A DNA stretch of 64,000 nucleotides from Marinobacter salicampi (GCF_011074795.1 NZ_JAAMPF010000012.1:310001-374000); one strand, 5' to 3'. Counted from the first letter of the stretch, positions 8,039 through 17,150 are shown. A program made the numbers and translations. Notes: generated by a model from the sequence alone, not told the origin.

Positions 8039-9130
8039 ATGATCTGGATTACAGTTGTGATTGCGGTAATCGCCCTGTTGGTTGTCATTGCACTGCTGCT
8101 GCGGGGTGAAGATCTTTCCTACCTGGACCAGGATGGCGATAGCCAGGCCAATGAATGGACGCCCAGCGATGCCCATCAGCAGGTTCTTGAAACCATTGAG
8201 GGCATGAACCAGTCGGCAAGGGGCAAACGTGGCCTGGCCAGGCTCAAGGCGGTGCGCTCGCACATGGAACACATGAGTGACCACCTCGAGCCGGTCTCGA
8301 CCATACGGCCAACCACGGGCCAGGCGCCCAAGGGCGAGTGGGTCATGGCCCCGGGGGTTAGCAGCAGGCGCCGTCTCCTGTACATTCATGGCGGTGCCTG
8401 GGTGGCCGGTTCATCCAGAAGCCACCGGGCCATTACCGACCGGCTCTCCCAGGTGGCGCAAGCAGCGGTACTTGCCCTGGATTACCGCCTGATGCCTGAG
8501 CATCGCTACATGGATGGGGTTCGTGACTGCCAGCAGGCTTATCGCTGGCTGCTGGACAACGGTCCGGACGGACCCGAACCGGCAGACTTTCTAGTGGTCG
8601 CCGGGGACTCCGCAGGCGGCAGCCACACCCTGGGGCTGATCGCCTGGATTCGGGACCAAGGCCTGCCAGCGCCGGATGCGGCCCTTGCGCTGTCGCCTTC
8701 CACTGACCTCACCCTGAACGCCCCGAGCAATCGCGCCAATGTGGCGACCGACCCCCTGCTGGGCCCCTCGTTCGGCAGAATACTGAAAGTTCCCCTGCCA
8801 CTTATGTGGTGGGCTAGCTATCTTGGCTTTCGGGTATCGCCCTCCAACGCACTATTATCGCCGGTCCGGGGCGACCTCAGCAATCTGGCGCCGACACTGA
8901 TTCACGCCAGCGAGTCCGAAATGTTGCTCGACAACGCCCGACGATACACCAACAAGGCCCGGGCGGCAGGCTCCCCGGTTGAGCTCAGAACCTGGCCCGG
9001 CATGGTCCATGTCTGGCACATCTTTGCGCCCTTGCTGCCGGAAGCCGATGAAGCCTTCGGGCACATCGCCGAGTTTCTTGCCCGGGTCGAAGCCGGCCAG
9101 ATACCGGGCCGGAGGGACGAACCGGCCTGA
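8039..9130 (+). CDS. Alpha/beta hydrolase, HSL-type esterase/lipase, membrane-anchored
   Basis: This 363-residue protein begins with one membrane helix (about residues 2-21). The alpha/beta-hydrolase domain has the oxyanion motif His-Gly-Gly-Ala-Trp (about residue 117) and the nucleophile elbow Gly-Asp-Ser-Ala-Gly-Gly (about residue 190), both hallmarks of the hormone-sensitive lipase family. The acid is probably the Asp in Glu-Met-Leu-Leu-Asp-Asn, and the catalytic His lies in the Met-Val-His-Val-Trp-His segment near 325. Members cleave short- to medium-chain carboxyl esters; the N-terminal helix should hold it at the inner membrane. It stands alone and is convergent with the antiporter gene. 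Confidence 0.88.
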   Translation: MIWITVVIAVIALLVVIALLLRGEDLSYLDQDGDSQANEWTPSDAHQQVLETIEGMNQSARGKRGLARLKAVRSHMEHMSDHLEPVSTIRPTTGQAPKGEWVMAPGVSSRRRLLYIHGGAWVAGSSRSHRAITDRLSQVAQAAVLALDYRLMPEHRYMDGVRDCQQAYRWLLDNGPDGPEPADFLVVAGDSAGGSHTLGLIAWIRDQGLPAPDAALALSPSTDLTLNAPSNRANVATDPLLGPSFGRILKVPLPLMWWASYLGFRVSPSNALLSPVRGDLSNLAPTLIHASESEMLLDNARRYTNKARAAGSPVELRTWPGMVHVWHIFAPLLPEADEAFGHIAEFLARVEAGQIPGRRDEPA

Positions 9131-9135
9131 ATTCT

Positions 9136-9156
9136 GGCCAGGGCCAACCCCTGGCC
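9136..9156. terminator. Hairpin between convergent esterase and antiporter genes
   Basis: An inverted repeat (ggccaggg / ccctggcc) with a five-base loop lies just after the esterase stop and before the antiporter stop. It lacks a T tract, so termination strength is uncertain. Confidence 0.5.
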
Positions 9157-9175
9157 GACCCTCTGGCGCAGGGAC

Positions 9176-10498
9176 TTAGCCGGACTTGGTTCGCGAATGG
9201 GCGCCGCTGCGGGTAGGCCAGAATCGCTGGATGAGCGGTTTCACGCTAACCCCATGCAGCAGGATCGAAAGCGCGACCACCATCAGGGTCAGGTGTATCA
9301 ATTCAATAGCCAGCTCTTCCGGCAAGCCATGCTCGATGGAATACATCAGGTAGTACATCGAGCCGATACCGCGCACCCCAAACCAGCCCACCAGTCCACG
9401 CAGACGCCAGGGCTTACCTGACCCTGCCAAACCCAGAAACACGCTTAATGGTCGTGCTACGGTGAACACGAACAGGGCCAGTACCACGCCGCGCCAGCTC
9501 CAGGAGTCCAGAAACAGCATACCGCCGATGAGCAGAATCAATACCAGCTCGGACAATCGCTCAAGGTGTTCCTTGAACACCAGGGAACCTTCGCTTACCC
9601 GGTGGACAGACGCCCCCTCCCTGGCACCCTGAAACACACTGATGGTCCCATCCTGATGCTCGAGGCGTCCTGCCGGGGCATCGCCGGCCAGTTTGAGCTC
9701 AGTCTGTCGGAGGGCGACCGCCGCAAAGAACACCCCGAGGAAGCCCCAGGCATCCAGCCACAGGCTCAGGCCGTAAACCACGGCAATCAGGCCAAGGCCG
9801 AGGAAATCGTCGAGCAACCCCGGGTCTTTTCCCCGGCCTCGCAGGTGGCCACACACATAGGCCAGGGCCCAGCCGCAGAATACCCCGATGGCTATGGCCG
9901 CCAGCGATGCCCAGAGCACGTCCATCAACAGCCAGCGCTGGCCGAAATTCCCAAGCCCGTGCAGTCCCAGTAAGCCCAGGCCGAGCATGACGAACGGAAA
10001 GGCGCTGCCATCGTTCATGCCTGCTTCGCAGGTCAGGGTAAATCGCAGCCGGTCGTTATCACCGGCATGCCGGGTCTGAACCTCAGTGGCCAGCACCGGA
10101 TCGGTGGGCGCCAGCACGGCGCCAAGCAGCACGGCGCCACCGAGGGGAAGACCCAGGGCGAAATGGCCAAAGCCAGCCACCAGGGCGACCGAAGCCATCA
10201 TCGAAACGGTGGCAAGGAACACCGGCGCTCGCCATTGGGCAAAAGTCACCGGAGATGGCATCTTGACTCCGGCCGAGAACAGGGAGATCAGGATCACCAC
10301 CTCAGTCAGCACCTCGAACAGGGCAGACTGTTCCAGCGGATTGAAATGGAACAACCCGAAGCCGCTAGGCCCGACCAGCAACCCTACCGCAAGGTAGAGA
10401 ATGGCAGAGGTGATAGGGAGCCGTTTTATCAGGGACGTGGTCAGACCCATGCACAGCAGCAGCACGCCCACAAGCAGAAACCAGCCAGCCAGGCTCAT
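9176..10498 (-). CDS. Cation/proton antiporter (CPA1/NhaP-like)
   Basis: This membrane protein of about 440 residues has roughly twelve hydrophobic helices. The Na+/H+ exchanger domain carries an Ala-Pro-Thr-Asp-Pro-Val-Leu-Ala motif (discontinuous helix) and a downstream Asn-Asp-Gly-Ser-Ala segment, in the places where CPA1 proteins have their ion-binding Asp residues. It probably exchanges Na+ or K+ for H+ at the inner membrane. The frame is open to 10636, but ATG at 10498 has an AGGGAG site nine bases upstream and starts directly at the first membrane helix, so the upstream 46 residues are left out. It stands alone; a 347-base gap precedes it. Confidence 0.88.
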   Translation of the reverse strand: MSLAGWFLLVGVLLLCMGLTTSLIKRLPITSAILYLAVGLLVGPSGFGLFHFNPLEQSALFEVLTEVVILISLFSAGVKMPSPVTFAQWRAPVFLATVSMMASVALVAGFGHFALGLPLGGAVLLGAVLAPTDPVLATEVQTRHAGDNDRLRFTLTCEAGMNDGSAFPFVMLGLGLLGLHGLGNFGQRWLLMDVLWASLAAIAIGVFCGWALAYVCGHLRGRGKDPGLLDDFLGLGLIAVVYGLSLWLDAWGFLGVFFAAVALRQTELKLAGDAPAGRLEHQDGTISVFQGAREGASVHRVSEGSLVFKEHLERLSELVLILLIGGMLFLDSWSWRGVVLALFVFTVARPLSVFLGLAGSGKPWRLRGLVGWFGVRGIGSMYYLMYSIEHGLPEELAIELIHLTLMVVALSILLHGVSVKPLIQRFWPTRSGAHSRTKSG

Positions 10499-10845
10499 AA
10501 GCACAGTCTCCCTGGCCGTAAAACCGGCAGCGACAGGAGCCGGATACCAGTACACAAGTAAGAGCCGTTTAAAAAATTCCGGAAAGACAACATGAGCCCA
10601 ATCCCTGCGACAATGAGTTTCTGCAGACCAGATCACCGCCCAAGAGAGGCTGCGGGCGTGAGGAAGGCTTTATGAGCTGATGACTATACGCTGACCGGAT
10701 TCTCTAAGGTATTAACATCGGGTCAGACGCGATTTTGCTGACAGAAAAGCAAAAAACTGGCGGGTTTTGTTTTATTTCAGTTTACTGAGCCTACTATTTC
10801 ACGCGACCATCACAGTCGCACCCAAAAGAATCAACAAGGCAAACC
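10499..10845. other. Intergenic region between antiporter and DUF3581 genes
   Basis: No credible gene is seen in these 347 bases between divergent genes. The right half turns AT-rich, with several A and T runs from about 10730 to 10800. This should hold the promoter of the DUF3581 gene; the left part should hold the antiporter promoter. Confidence 0.6.
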
Positions 10846-11547
10846 ATGTTTCTTGATCGTTTTCACTCCATTCAGGACGGCCGTGTAGTCATCAGCGCCG
10901 ACCAGGCCAGCCATTTTGCCCGGGAAGTGGCTGGAGATTACAACCCCATTCACAACCCCGACCACCGCCGTTTCTGCGTACCCGGAGACCTGCTTTTTGC
11001 CCTGGTTGTCTGGCGCTTTGGCCTGTCCCAGAACATGACGTTCCAGTTCCGGAATCTACTGGGGGGCGATGTAGCGCTGAACTTCAATGAGAATCCGGAT
11101 GGCTCGATTGACGTATGCGATACCAATGGCAAGCGCTACCTGGAGGTGACCCGCAGCGGAGACCAGACCAGCGACGAGACGGTGATCGAGAAATTCACCC
11201 GGTGTTACGTTGCGGCCTCCGGAAAGAATTTTCCCTATACATTGAAACCGCTGATGGAAAGCAAGGGCGTCATGTTCAATCCGGACCGTCCCATGGTGAT
11301 TTACGAGAGCATGAGCGTGTCCCTGGACCATATCGATGCGCCTAACCCCGGTCTCGAACTCAACGCATCGATCCTGGAAGTGGTGGGCAAGCGGGGTAAC
11401 TGCACCCTCGAATATGGCCTTACGTCAGATCATCAACCCATAGGCACGGTTATCAAGAAACTGGTGGTGAGCGGACTGCGAGAGTATGACGCCGGCGTCA
11501 TGGACCGCATCGTTACCGAATTCTACCGTCTGAAAGATGGTGCCTAG
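10846..11547 (+). CDS. DUF3581 family protein (hotdog-like)
   Basis: This 233-residue cytosolic protein matches DUF3581 across its length. The segment Arg-Glu-Val-Ala-Gly-Asp-Tyr-Asn-Pro-Ile-His-Asn-Pro near residue 26 resembles the catalytic Asp/His motif of MaoC-type hotdog dehydratases, so a link to acyl-CoA or acyl-ACP chemistry is possible but unproven. The final 35 bases overlap the 3' end of the convergent olsA gene, so the transcripts could form an antisense overlap. Confidence 0.85.
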   Translation: MFLDRFHSIQDGRVVISADQASHFAREVAGDYNPIHNPDHRRFCVPGDLLFALVVWRFGLSQNMTFQFRNLLGGDVALNFNENPDGSIDVCDTNGKRYLEVTRSGDQTSDETVIEKFTRCYVAASGKNFPYTLKPLMESKGVMFNPDRPMVIYESMSVSLDHIDAPNPGLELNASILEVVGKRGNCTLEYGLTSDHQPIGTVIKKLVVSGLREYDAGVMDRIVTEFYRLKDGA

Positions 11548-12352
11548 GGTCGCCGGGCGCCAAACTCGAACCGGCTGAGACCGTCTGTATCATTCTCAGG
11601 CCGAGCGCCACCTGATCCTCCAGATGGCTGGCCAGACGCTTTCCAGTCAGTTCAGAGCGCCTAACCGGCTCGTGGAAGACCACAACCACTTCCACAGCGG
11701 GTTTGCTCAGCAGGCGCACCAGGTGGGCCTGGAAACTGTCATTGCCCACGAACGGCACGATCTGATCCGGCTCATTATCACGCAGGTAACAAAGGGAGAT
11801 TGCCTGTAAGGGACAGCCAGCATCCTGAGCAGCCCCCAGCAAGGGTCGCCGGAAAGGTAACACGGTCCGGCCATCCGTTGTGGTGCCTTCCGGGAATACC
11901 AGAACCTGGGCTCCGCCCCTGAGACTTGCGCAGATTTTTGTCTTCACCTCATTCCCCCGCCCCGCCGAACGCTCGATAAAGAGTGTGCCTATGGCTTTTG
12001 CGATCCACCCGATAACAGGCCAGCGGGCGACTTCAGCTTTGGACAGGAAGAGGATCGGTCGACAGGCTCCGAGAACCACAATGTCCACCCATGACACGTG
12101 ATTGCTGACGAAAAGCCCGGCTTCCGATATCGGGACCCCATGTTGTCGCAGGGTAATACCCAGCAGGCGACAGAGCACCTTCAGGTAGAGACAGGCAACC
12201 GGCGCTCGGTCAACAGGTCGGCGGCGGAAAAGGTCCACTGCCCTGAGCACAAGGAGAGTCACCACTGAGGCCAGCAGGAAAAGAAGGAACAAGGGTAAAC
12301 GCACCGACAGCCTGGCCACATTGGCTATCGGCAGCTGTGCCGGCTCCGCCAC
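11513..12352 (-). CDS. olsA: Lyso-ornithine lipid O-acyltransferase (PlsC family)
   Basis: This 279-residue protein has an N-terminal membrane helix and a PlsC-type acyltransferase domain: Asn-His-Val-Ser-Trp-Val-Asp (the His-x4-Asp catalytic motif, about residue 88) and Phe-Pro-Glu-Gly-Thr-Thr (about residue 154). It starts with GTG one base after the olsB stop. Adjacency to an OlsB-type N-acyltransferase indicates that it adds the second, ester-linked fatty acid to lyso-ornithine lipid at the inner membrane, rather than making phosphatidic acid. In other bacteria ornithine lipids replace phospholipids under phosphate limitation. No convincing Pho box was seen here. Confidence 0.85.
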   Translation of the reverse strand: MAEPAQLPIANVARLSVRLPLFLLFLLASVVTLLVLRAVDLFRRRPVDRAPVACLYLKVLCRLLGITLRQHGVPISEAGLFVSNHVSWVDIVVLGACRPILFLSKAEVARWPVIGWIAKAIGTLFIERSAGRGNEVKTKICASLRGGAQVLVFPEGTTTDGRTVLPFRRPLLGAAQDAGCPLQAISLCYLRDNEPDQIVPFVGNDSFQAHLVRLLSKPAVEVVVVFHEPVRRSELTGKRLASHLEDQVALGLRMIQTVSAGSSLAPGDPRHHLSDGRIR

Positions 12353-12353
12353 G

Positions 12354-13118
12354 TCAGCCAGTACTCAACGGCTGGCGCATGAACTTCCTGGCGTAACGCC
12401 CGGCAAGGCTTTTCACCTCAAGCAAAACCAGCAGGTCGGCGCACCGGAATGCCGGGTCCCAACAGGGCGGACCGCAGACCTGCGCGCCCAGGCGCATATA
12501 GGCTTTCAGCAAAGGGGGAATCTCACGGCTGTCAGCCATCGCCGACGTGGCTGTCAGATGAGGTAACTGACGCTTTGGTGTGACCCGGAAAGGCTCCGGT
12601 GCCAGATGGTCTGATTGCAGTTTTCGGGCAACCCGCCAGGCCTTGTGACCACCGTCCAGCATGCTGATGCTGGCGCAGCCGATCAGGTAGTCAATGCCTT
12701 CGCGCAGCAGGTATTGGGAAACCGCCGTCCAGAGCAGGCTGAGAGCCGAACTCGCACGGAAATCGGCATGCACACAGGTCCGGCCCAGTTCCGCGAAGGC
12801 GCCGGTGCCGGTCTTAAGGGTATCAAGATCAAATTCCGTCTCGGAATAGAAGCCACCGATTTCGTCGGCCACGGGACCAAGGAGAATGCGGGTCGTGGCG
12901 ACGACCTCTCCGGTTAACTGATTGAGCACAACTATATGCTCACAGTGAGGATCAAAGCGGTCGGTATCCCGGTCGGTAGCAGCCCCGAGATCAGCACCGT
13001 ATTCTTCTGAAAACACCTGATAACGTAGGCGCTGGGCGGCCAGAACCTGATCTGGTGCCGTTGCCACACCGGCAACCAGTAATCGGCGCTGAGCCGGGAA
13101 AGAACGCTGAACATGCAT
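12354..13118 (-). CDS. olsB: L-ornithine N-alpha-acyltransferase (GNAT, OlsB)
   Basis: This 254-residue protein is homologous to the OlsB/GNAT acyltransferases. The N-terminal Arg-Tyr-x-Val-Phe motif (Arg-Tyr-Gln-Val-Phe-x-Glu-Glu near residue 31) and the Glu-Leu-Gly-Arg-x-x-Val segment, followed by Leu-Leu-Trp and an Ile-Gly-Cys-Ala-Ser-Ile strand, are typical of the autoinducer-synthase-like fold used by OlsB. It should transfer a 3-hydroxyacyl group from acyl carrier protein to ornithine, the first step of ornithine lipid synthesis. An AGGGA site precedes the ATG. olsA follows after one base, so the pair is a translationally linked operon. Confidence 0.88.
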   Translation of the reverse strand: MHVQRSFPAQRRLLVAGVATAPDQVLAAQRLRYQVFSEEYGADLGAATDRDTDRFDPHCEHIVVLNQLTGEVVATTRILLGPVADEIGGFYSETEFDLDTLKTGTGAFAELGRTCVHADFRASSALSLLWTAVSQYLLREGIDYLIGCASISMLDGGHKAWRVARKLQSDHLAPEPFRVTPKRQLPHLTATSAMADSREIPPLLKAYMRLGAQVCGPPCWDPAFRCADLLVLLEVKSLAGRYARKFMRQPLSTG

Positions 13119-13173
13119 AAAATCGTCCCTACTGGGGTTTGCGATGATGCGTTCAGCTTAAAAACCGGCTGTT

Positions 13174-13956
13174 TCAGACTCGTGAAGGAACTGCGACAGG
13201 CCGATGACAATTCTCGGCTATCTTCGGACATGGGAACTGGCCGACAATCTGGTCTACCACCCAGTCCGGATCATCGAGGGTAAGGTCGTGCCCGGCAGTT
13301 TCGTGCAACGCCAGGGGCCATCCCCACGCCTGCCCGATCGCCTTGCTGCAGCGCCAGTCCACCAGCCGATCAGCTTTACTTGCCAGCACCAGGCCCGGCG
13401 CCCCCGGGTCCCAGCTGCGGGGCCGGTATCGGGAAGCTGCCCATAGCTGGCGCAGGACATTCCGGCGGCTGACCGGTCTCAGGGCTGCAATTTCCTGCCA
13501 GGCCCGGGTGACTTCGGCACATGGCCTTGTGTTGCTGGTCAGAGCCAGGATGCCCTCTTCCCTGGCAGCATGGTTGGAGACTGCGATCAGCCTGCCGATG
13601 GTCCACCAGTTGTTCGGCTTCAGGCGCTGCCAGGGCCGGCTCAGACCGGAACTGGAGGATATCAGCACCAGCGCAGCGCACTGGCCAGGGTGGCGCTGGG
13701 TCCAGTCCAGGGCCACCATGCCGCCCAGGGAGAGGCCGATCAATCCTAGAGGCCGGGGCATACCAGACATTGCCGAGTCGAGGAATTCTGACGCTTGCGA
13801 TATATCCGCGGGCGAAGCGAGGTGACGATTGGCCCCGGTGCCCGGAAGGTCAAGGGTGTGGATTCGGTCACGGGGGCGGGCCCGCTGCAGCTGCGCCGGG
13901 AAATGGCCCCAGTGGCTACTTTCCCTCGCTAGGCCCCGTAACAGTAGCCAGTCCAT
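13174..13956 (-). CDS. Alpha/beta hydrolase (BioH-like fold)
   Basis: This 260-residue alpha/beta hydrolase has the nucleophile elbow Gly-Leu-Ser-Leu-Gly-Gly (Ser near residue 75) and a C-terminal Ala-Gly-His-Asp segment that supplies the His. An Asp in Lys-Ala-Asp-Arg-Leu-Val is the likely acid. The arrangement is similar to BioH and related carboxylesterases, but the substrate cannot be read from sequence. The ATG overlaps the stop of the upstream carboxypeptidase gene (TGATG), implying translational coupling and perhaps a shared pathway. The olsB gene follows 56 bases downstream and may be in the same transcript. Confidence 0.82.
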   Translation of the reverse strand: MDWLLLRGLARESSHWGHFPAQLQRARPRDRIHTLDLPGTGANRHLASPADISQASEFLDSAMSGMPRPLGLIGLSLGGMVALDWTQRHPGQCAALVLISSSSGLSRPWQRLKPNNWWTIGRLIAVSNHAAREEGILALTSNTRPCAEVTRAWQEIAALRPVSRRNVLRQLWAASRYRPRSWDPGAPGLVLASKADRLVDWRCSKAIGQAWGWPLALHETAGHDLTLDDPDWVVDQIVGQFPCPKIAENCHRPVAVPSRV

Positions 13957-15056
13957 CAGGATTGGTCCGGGTACCAGTGCAGCAGGGCCGCGGTACGCAA
14001 GGCCTGGGTCTGGTCATCGGCAGGCAGCCAGTTGTTGTAATGGGCCGTGGCATCGAGCAGAAAATTCAGAAAAAGCAGATGGCTTCTGAGCACCCGCTGC
14101 AGCCGGTGGGGAACCAGGGGGTTGAAAAGCCCTTCCAGCTTAAGAAGCTGACGGGGCCGCTTGCGGATCCAGCGCCAGGACCCCAGCTCCAACGTCAGCG
14201 GTATAAAGGTGCCCTCGCCCTGCCGGTTGTGGCGTTTGTAAAAATAGTCCCAAAGGTCGCCGTGGGTCAGGTAATGGTTGGACTGGGGCTCCATGACGTA
14301 GTTGTGGTCCGGATACACCTTCTCCCATAGCAGCTTCAGGGCAAACACGGACTCGAGCCGGCGCATGGGACGCCGACGGTAGGCGTAGGGAAACCAGATC
14401 TGGTCCTGCCAACCAAAACCGGAGTGGCAATCGAGGGACAGGCAGAATGGACGCCCGGTAATAACCTCATCAATCACCCCCTTGAGGGCGAGGTTTTCCG
14501 GTTCCATTTCCTGGTCAGCCTTGCCCATGTACCAGGGCAAACGGGGAGACAGGCGCTGTCCCCCCAGCAAAAAAGTACTCGGGTCCTGGGCTGAAATCGG
14601 CGCGTTGCGCATCAGGTCGACCCCCGATGGATTGCAACGCTGGTTGAGGAACATGCCGCCGGGGTTCAGTATGGGCATCACTACAATGCGGACCTGCTCC
14701 AGCAGTCTGGCAAGGTTCGAGTCCCATCGCAGGCGGTTGGCGAGGGTCTGCATCCAGGCCGTCACTACCTGCGTGCCAATCCGCTCCAGCCCATGAACCC
14801 CTCCGACAATCAGAAGAGCCGGACGGTCCGCATCTGCCTGGCCGATATCGACGCGGTACAGGGGCAGCTCAAGGTCACCGACCCTGGCCATACCTTCAAC
14901 GGTTGCGGAGAAATACTCCGGGGCCTCAGCCAGAATACGCTCAAGCTGGACCAGTTCCGGCAGGTAGGCCCGTAAGGCCTTACGTTGGGTCGTGTTCCTG
15001 CGGGCCTGTTGCTCGGGAACACAAAGGATGTGGGTCAGATCACGCAGTTCGGTCAT
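13956..15056 (-). CDS. M14-family zinc carboxypeptidase-like protein
   Basis: This 366-residue protein has an M14 metallopeptidase core. The zinc motif His-Gly-Leu-Glu (near residue 89) and a second zinc His in Asp-Cys-His-Ser-Gly (about residue 211) are present. A Pro-Ile-Leu-Asn-Pro-Gly-Gly-Met segment and an Arg-Asn motif suited to substrate carboxylate binding follow. The catalytic Glu lies in Leu-Thr-Leu-Glu-Leu-Gly (about residue 295). No signal peptide is seen, so action in the cytosol, for example on murein peptides or modified amino acids, is inferred. No strong ribosome binding site precedes the ATG. Its stop overlaps the hydrolase start. Confidence 0.82.
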   Translation of the reverse strand: MTELRDLTHILCVPEQQARRNTTQRKALRAYLPELVQLERILAEAPEYFSATVEGMARVGDLELPLYRVDIGQADADRPALLIVGGVHGLERIGTQVVTAWMQTLANRLRWDSNLARLLEQVRIVVMPILNPGGMFLNQRCNPSGVDLMRNAPISAQDPSTFLLGGQRLSPRLPWYMGKADQEMEPENLALKGVIDEVITGRPFCLSLDCHSGFGWQDQIWFPYAYRRRPMRRLESVFALKLLWEKVYPDHNYVMEPQSNHYLTHGDLWDYFYKRHNRQGEGTFIPLTLELGSWRWIRKRPRQLLKLEGLFNPLVPHRLQRVLRSHLLFLNFLLDATAHYNNWLPADDQTQALRTAALLHWYPDQS

Positions 15057-15316
15057 GGGTTCAGGGCTGGCCGGGGTTGAGTGGCTTGGCGTTTGCGACC
15101 ACCACTCTAGGCTGGTTTTGCTACAACCGTATGACCACCATCAGGATCAGCAGGATTACGGTTTGTTCGGATTCAGTGATTTTGGTTCGTAACCTGCCTA
15201 TTCATTGCTAACCTGAGGTCACCAGTGAGTGTCAGGCGCAGGGAGGCCAGCATCGCCTAAGCACAGCCTGTGCCGCACCAGCAACCTGGCCAAGCATCAA
15301 AAAGGAGAGAGCACAC

Positions 15317-15475
15317 ATGGATTTACTACGTATTCTGATCGCCATTCTACTACCCCCGCTTGGGGTGTTTCTGCAAGTCGGTATCGGCAAGCATTTCTGG
15401 ATCAATATAATCCTCACCCTTCTCGGTTACCTTCCAGGGATCATTCACGCGGTCTACATCATTGCCAAGAAATAG
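15317..15475 (+). CDS. YqaE/Pmp3 family small membrane protein
   Basis: This gene encodes 52 residues, with a perfect AAAGGAG site seven bases before the ATG. Two hydrophobic helices are joined by a short loop. The first contains the Pro-Pro-Leu-Gly-Val-Phe motif and the second contains Leu-Gly-Tyr-Leu-Pro-Gly-Ile-Ile-His-Ala, both diagnostic of the UPF0057/PMP3 family. Members sit in the membrane and are induced by salt, cold or envelope stress; yeast Pmp3 affects membrane potential. An intrinsic terminator follows 28 bases after the stop. Confidence 0.9.
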   Translation: MDLLRILIAILLPPLGVFLQVGIGKHFWINIILTLLGYLPGIIHAVYIIAKK

Positions 15476-15502
15476 AGCCTGTCCGGAAAATCAGGACACA
15501 AA

Positions 15503-15527
15503 AAAGCCCGGACCTGATCCGGGCTTT
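15503..15527. terminator. Bidirectional intrinsic terminator
   Basis: A perfect 10-bp stem (aaagcccgga / tccgggcttt) with a five-base loop lies between the convergent YqaE and PRC-barrel genes. It has A-rich and T-rich flanks, so it can stop transcription from both sides. Confidence 0.85.
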
Positions 15528-15548
15528 ACCGATAACGCCTATTGAAGG

Positions 15549-16148
15549 TTACCGGGTGCCTTCCATTTCGCGCTCAGTTTCATCAGTGGCTTCTTCTGTT
15601 TCTTCGGCCGCTTCGTGGGTTGCCTCTTCGGTTTCTTCACCCAGGTCAGCCGCGCCCTGGCGGACATTCCTCCAACCTGCTGCTGTCGCTTCTTTGGTGT
15701 CTTCCCAGAGATTTGAGCTGGTGTCCTGAGTATTCTCCCAGGCCTGGGAGAGACCTTGCCTGGTCTGGTTCCACCAGCCTTCATCATACTCTGGCAGATC
15801 TTTGACCGAATCCTTGTCATCGGACATCCGCACCTCGAACTCAGTGTCCTTGAAGTTGGCCCGGCCTTTCTGCTGTTTGACGGTGAAAGAACCTCGTTCT
15901 GCCACCACTTCACGGCCGCCCAGACCGAGAACGCCTCCTGTTTCGATCACAATGGAGTGGAGGCTCATGTCGTCCCCCAGCAGAATGTCGTCTACTTCGC
16001 CGATTTCCTCGCCGTTGGAGTCATACACCTCGGCATCCATGAGATCATCGGCGGAATATAGACCTTCGGCAGCATTGGCAGAAAGGCTTAACGCCAGGCT
16101 GCCTGCCAGCAGTGAAACTCCTAATGTCCTGTTCATCAGCGTGCGCAT
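15549..16148 (-). CDS. Exported PRC-barrel domain protein with acidic repeat tail
   Basis: The product has about 199 residues. Residues 1-27 form a signal peptide ending Ala-Asn-Ala before Ala-Glu. A PRC-barrel domain follows (about 30-105), with the Asp-Ala-Glu-Val-Tyr-Asp-x-Asn-Gly-Glu-Glu-Ile-Gly signature. The tail is amphipathic and then strongly acidic, with a repeating Glu-Glu-Thr-Glu-Glu-Ala-Thr pattern in the last 35 residues. The upstream frame extends to 16232, but the ATG at 16148 has AAGGAG at proper spacing. PRC barrels often bind partner proteins; envelope stress is a common context. The actual role is unknown. It is divergent from the YihY gene. Confidence 0.82.
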   Translation of the reverse strand: MRTLMNRTLGVSLLAGSLALSLSANAAEGLYSADDLMDAEVYDSNGEEIGEVDDILLGDDMSLHSIVIETGGVLGLGGREVVAERGSFTVKQQKGRANFKDTEFEVRMSDDKDSVKDLPEYDEGWWNQTRQGLSQAWENTQDTSSNLWEDTKEATAAGWRNVRQGAADLGEETEEATHEAAEETEEATDETEREMEGTR

Positions 16149-16277
16149 AGTCATCTCCTTTTCCATGTCCTGAATCGACTGAATTACTGCACAGCTCAAA
16201 ATTACCCTTGCATAGGGTGCGCGGGTCGTCAACCCTAGGACGGGGACCTCCTTTGCGGTTATTACACGGATGACACC

Positions 16278-17150
16278 ATGACACAGTCCATATCAGCCAG
16301 TACCTTCTGGCTGACCACCCGGAGGCTGCTGCACTTCATGCACAGGGTGATCGGAAACTTCCTGCGCAACCACGGCATTCTTCTGGCCGGAGGCGTGGGC
16401 TACAACGTGCTGCTGTCAGCCGTACCTTTGCTGGCTGTCCTGGGCGTGCTGCTTACCCATATTGTTGATGAACAGCAGTTGATTGAGGTGATGGCCGTTC
16501 AGACAAGGCATTTCAGCCCTGCCCACACCAGCCTGTTATTGGACGCAGTAGAAGCGTTTTTCGAGTCCCGCGAAAGCATCGGGATTGCAGGCATACCACT
16601 GCTGCTGTTCTTCAGCTCATTCGCCTTCAGGATGCTGGAAGACTCAATCGCCATCATTTTCCACCGACCTGAGAACCCCAGGCGCAAATTCTGGGTGTCC
16701 GCTGTTCTCCCCTACCTGTTTATTCTGGTCCTTGCCATGGGACTGCTTGGCATGAGCCTGCTGTTTTCCGTGGTCAACGCTTTCTACGAGGAGCCGGGCG
16801 GGTTCCTCTATCTGTTGAGCTTTGTCAGTGTTTTCATATTGTTCAGCGCCATCTACAAGGTCCTGCCCATTGTGCGGATTTCCCCGAAACGGGCCATCAT
16901 CGGTGGTCTGGTGGGCGCCATTCTGTGGGAGGGAACCCGGCTGTTGCTGATGTACTATTTCCTGAATATTTCGTTCGTCAGCGCCATCTACGGCTCTCTG
17001 GCGACCATCATCATCATACTCATCAGTCTTGAGATCGGATCGGTCATCCTGCTGCTTGGGGCACAGGTGATCGCGGAGCTCGAACGCAGCGCCAGGCTGG
17101 GACTGCCCTGGCATGTGGCGCCGGAAGACCAGGTGAGTCGCAGGGCCTGA
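16278..17150 (+). CDS. YihY/BrkB family inner membrane protein
   Basis: This 290-residue protein has about six membrane helices and ends with the family block containing Ser-Ala-Ile-Tyr-Gly-Ser-Leu followed by a long Ile/Leu helix and Gly-Ala-Gln-Val-Ile-Ala-Glu-Leu. Once mis-annotated as ribonuclease BN, the YihY/BrkB family is now regarded as integral membrane proteins of unknown transport function. The ribosome binding site is weak. It is convergent with rlmA, with 13 bases between the stops. Confidence 0.88.
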   Translation: MTQSISASTFWLTTRRLLHFMHRVIGNFLRNHGILLAGGVGYNVLLSAVPLLAVLGVLLTHIVDEQQLIEVMAVQTRHFSPAHTSLLLDAVEAFFESRESIGIAGIPLLLFFSSFAFRMLEDSIAIIFHRPENPRRKFWVSAVLPYLFILVLAMGLLGMSLLFSVVNAFYEEPGGFLYLLSFVSVFILFSAIYKVLPIVRISPKRAIIGGLVGAILWEGTRLLLMYYFLNISFVSAIYGSLATIIIILISLEIGSVILLLGAQVIAELERSARLGLPWHVAPEDQVSRRA

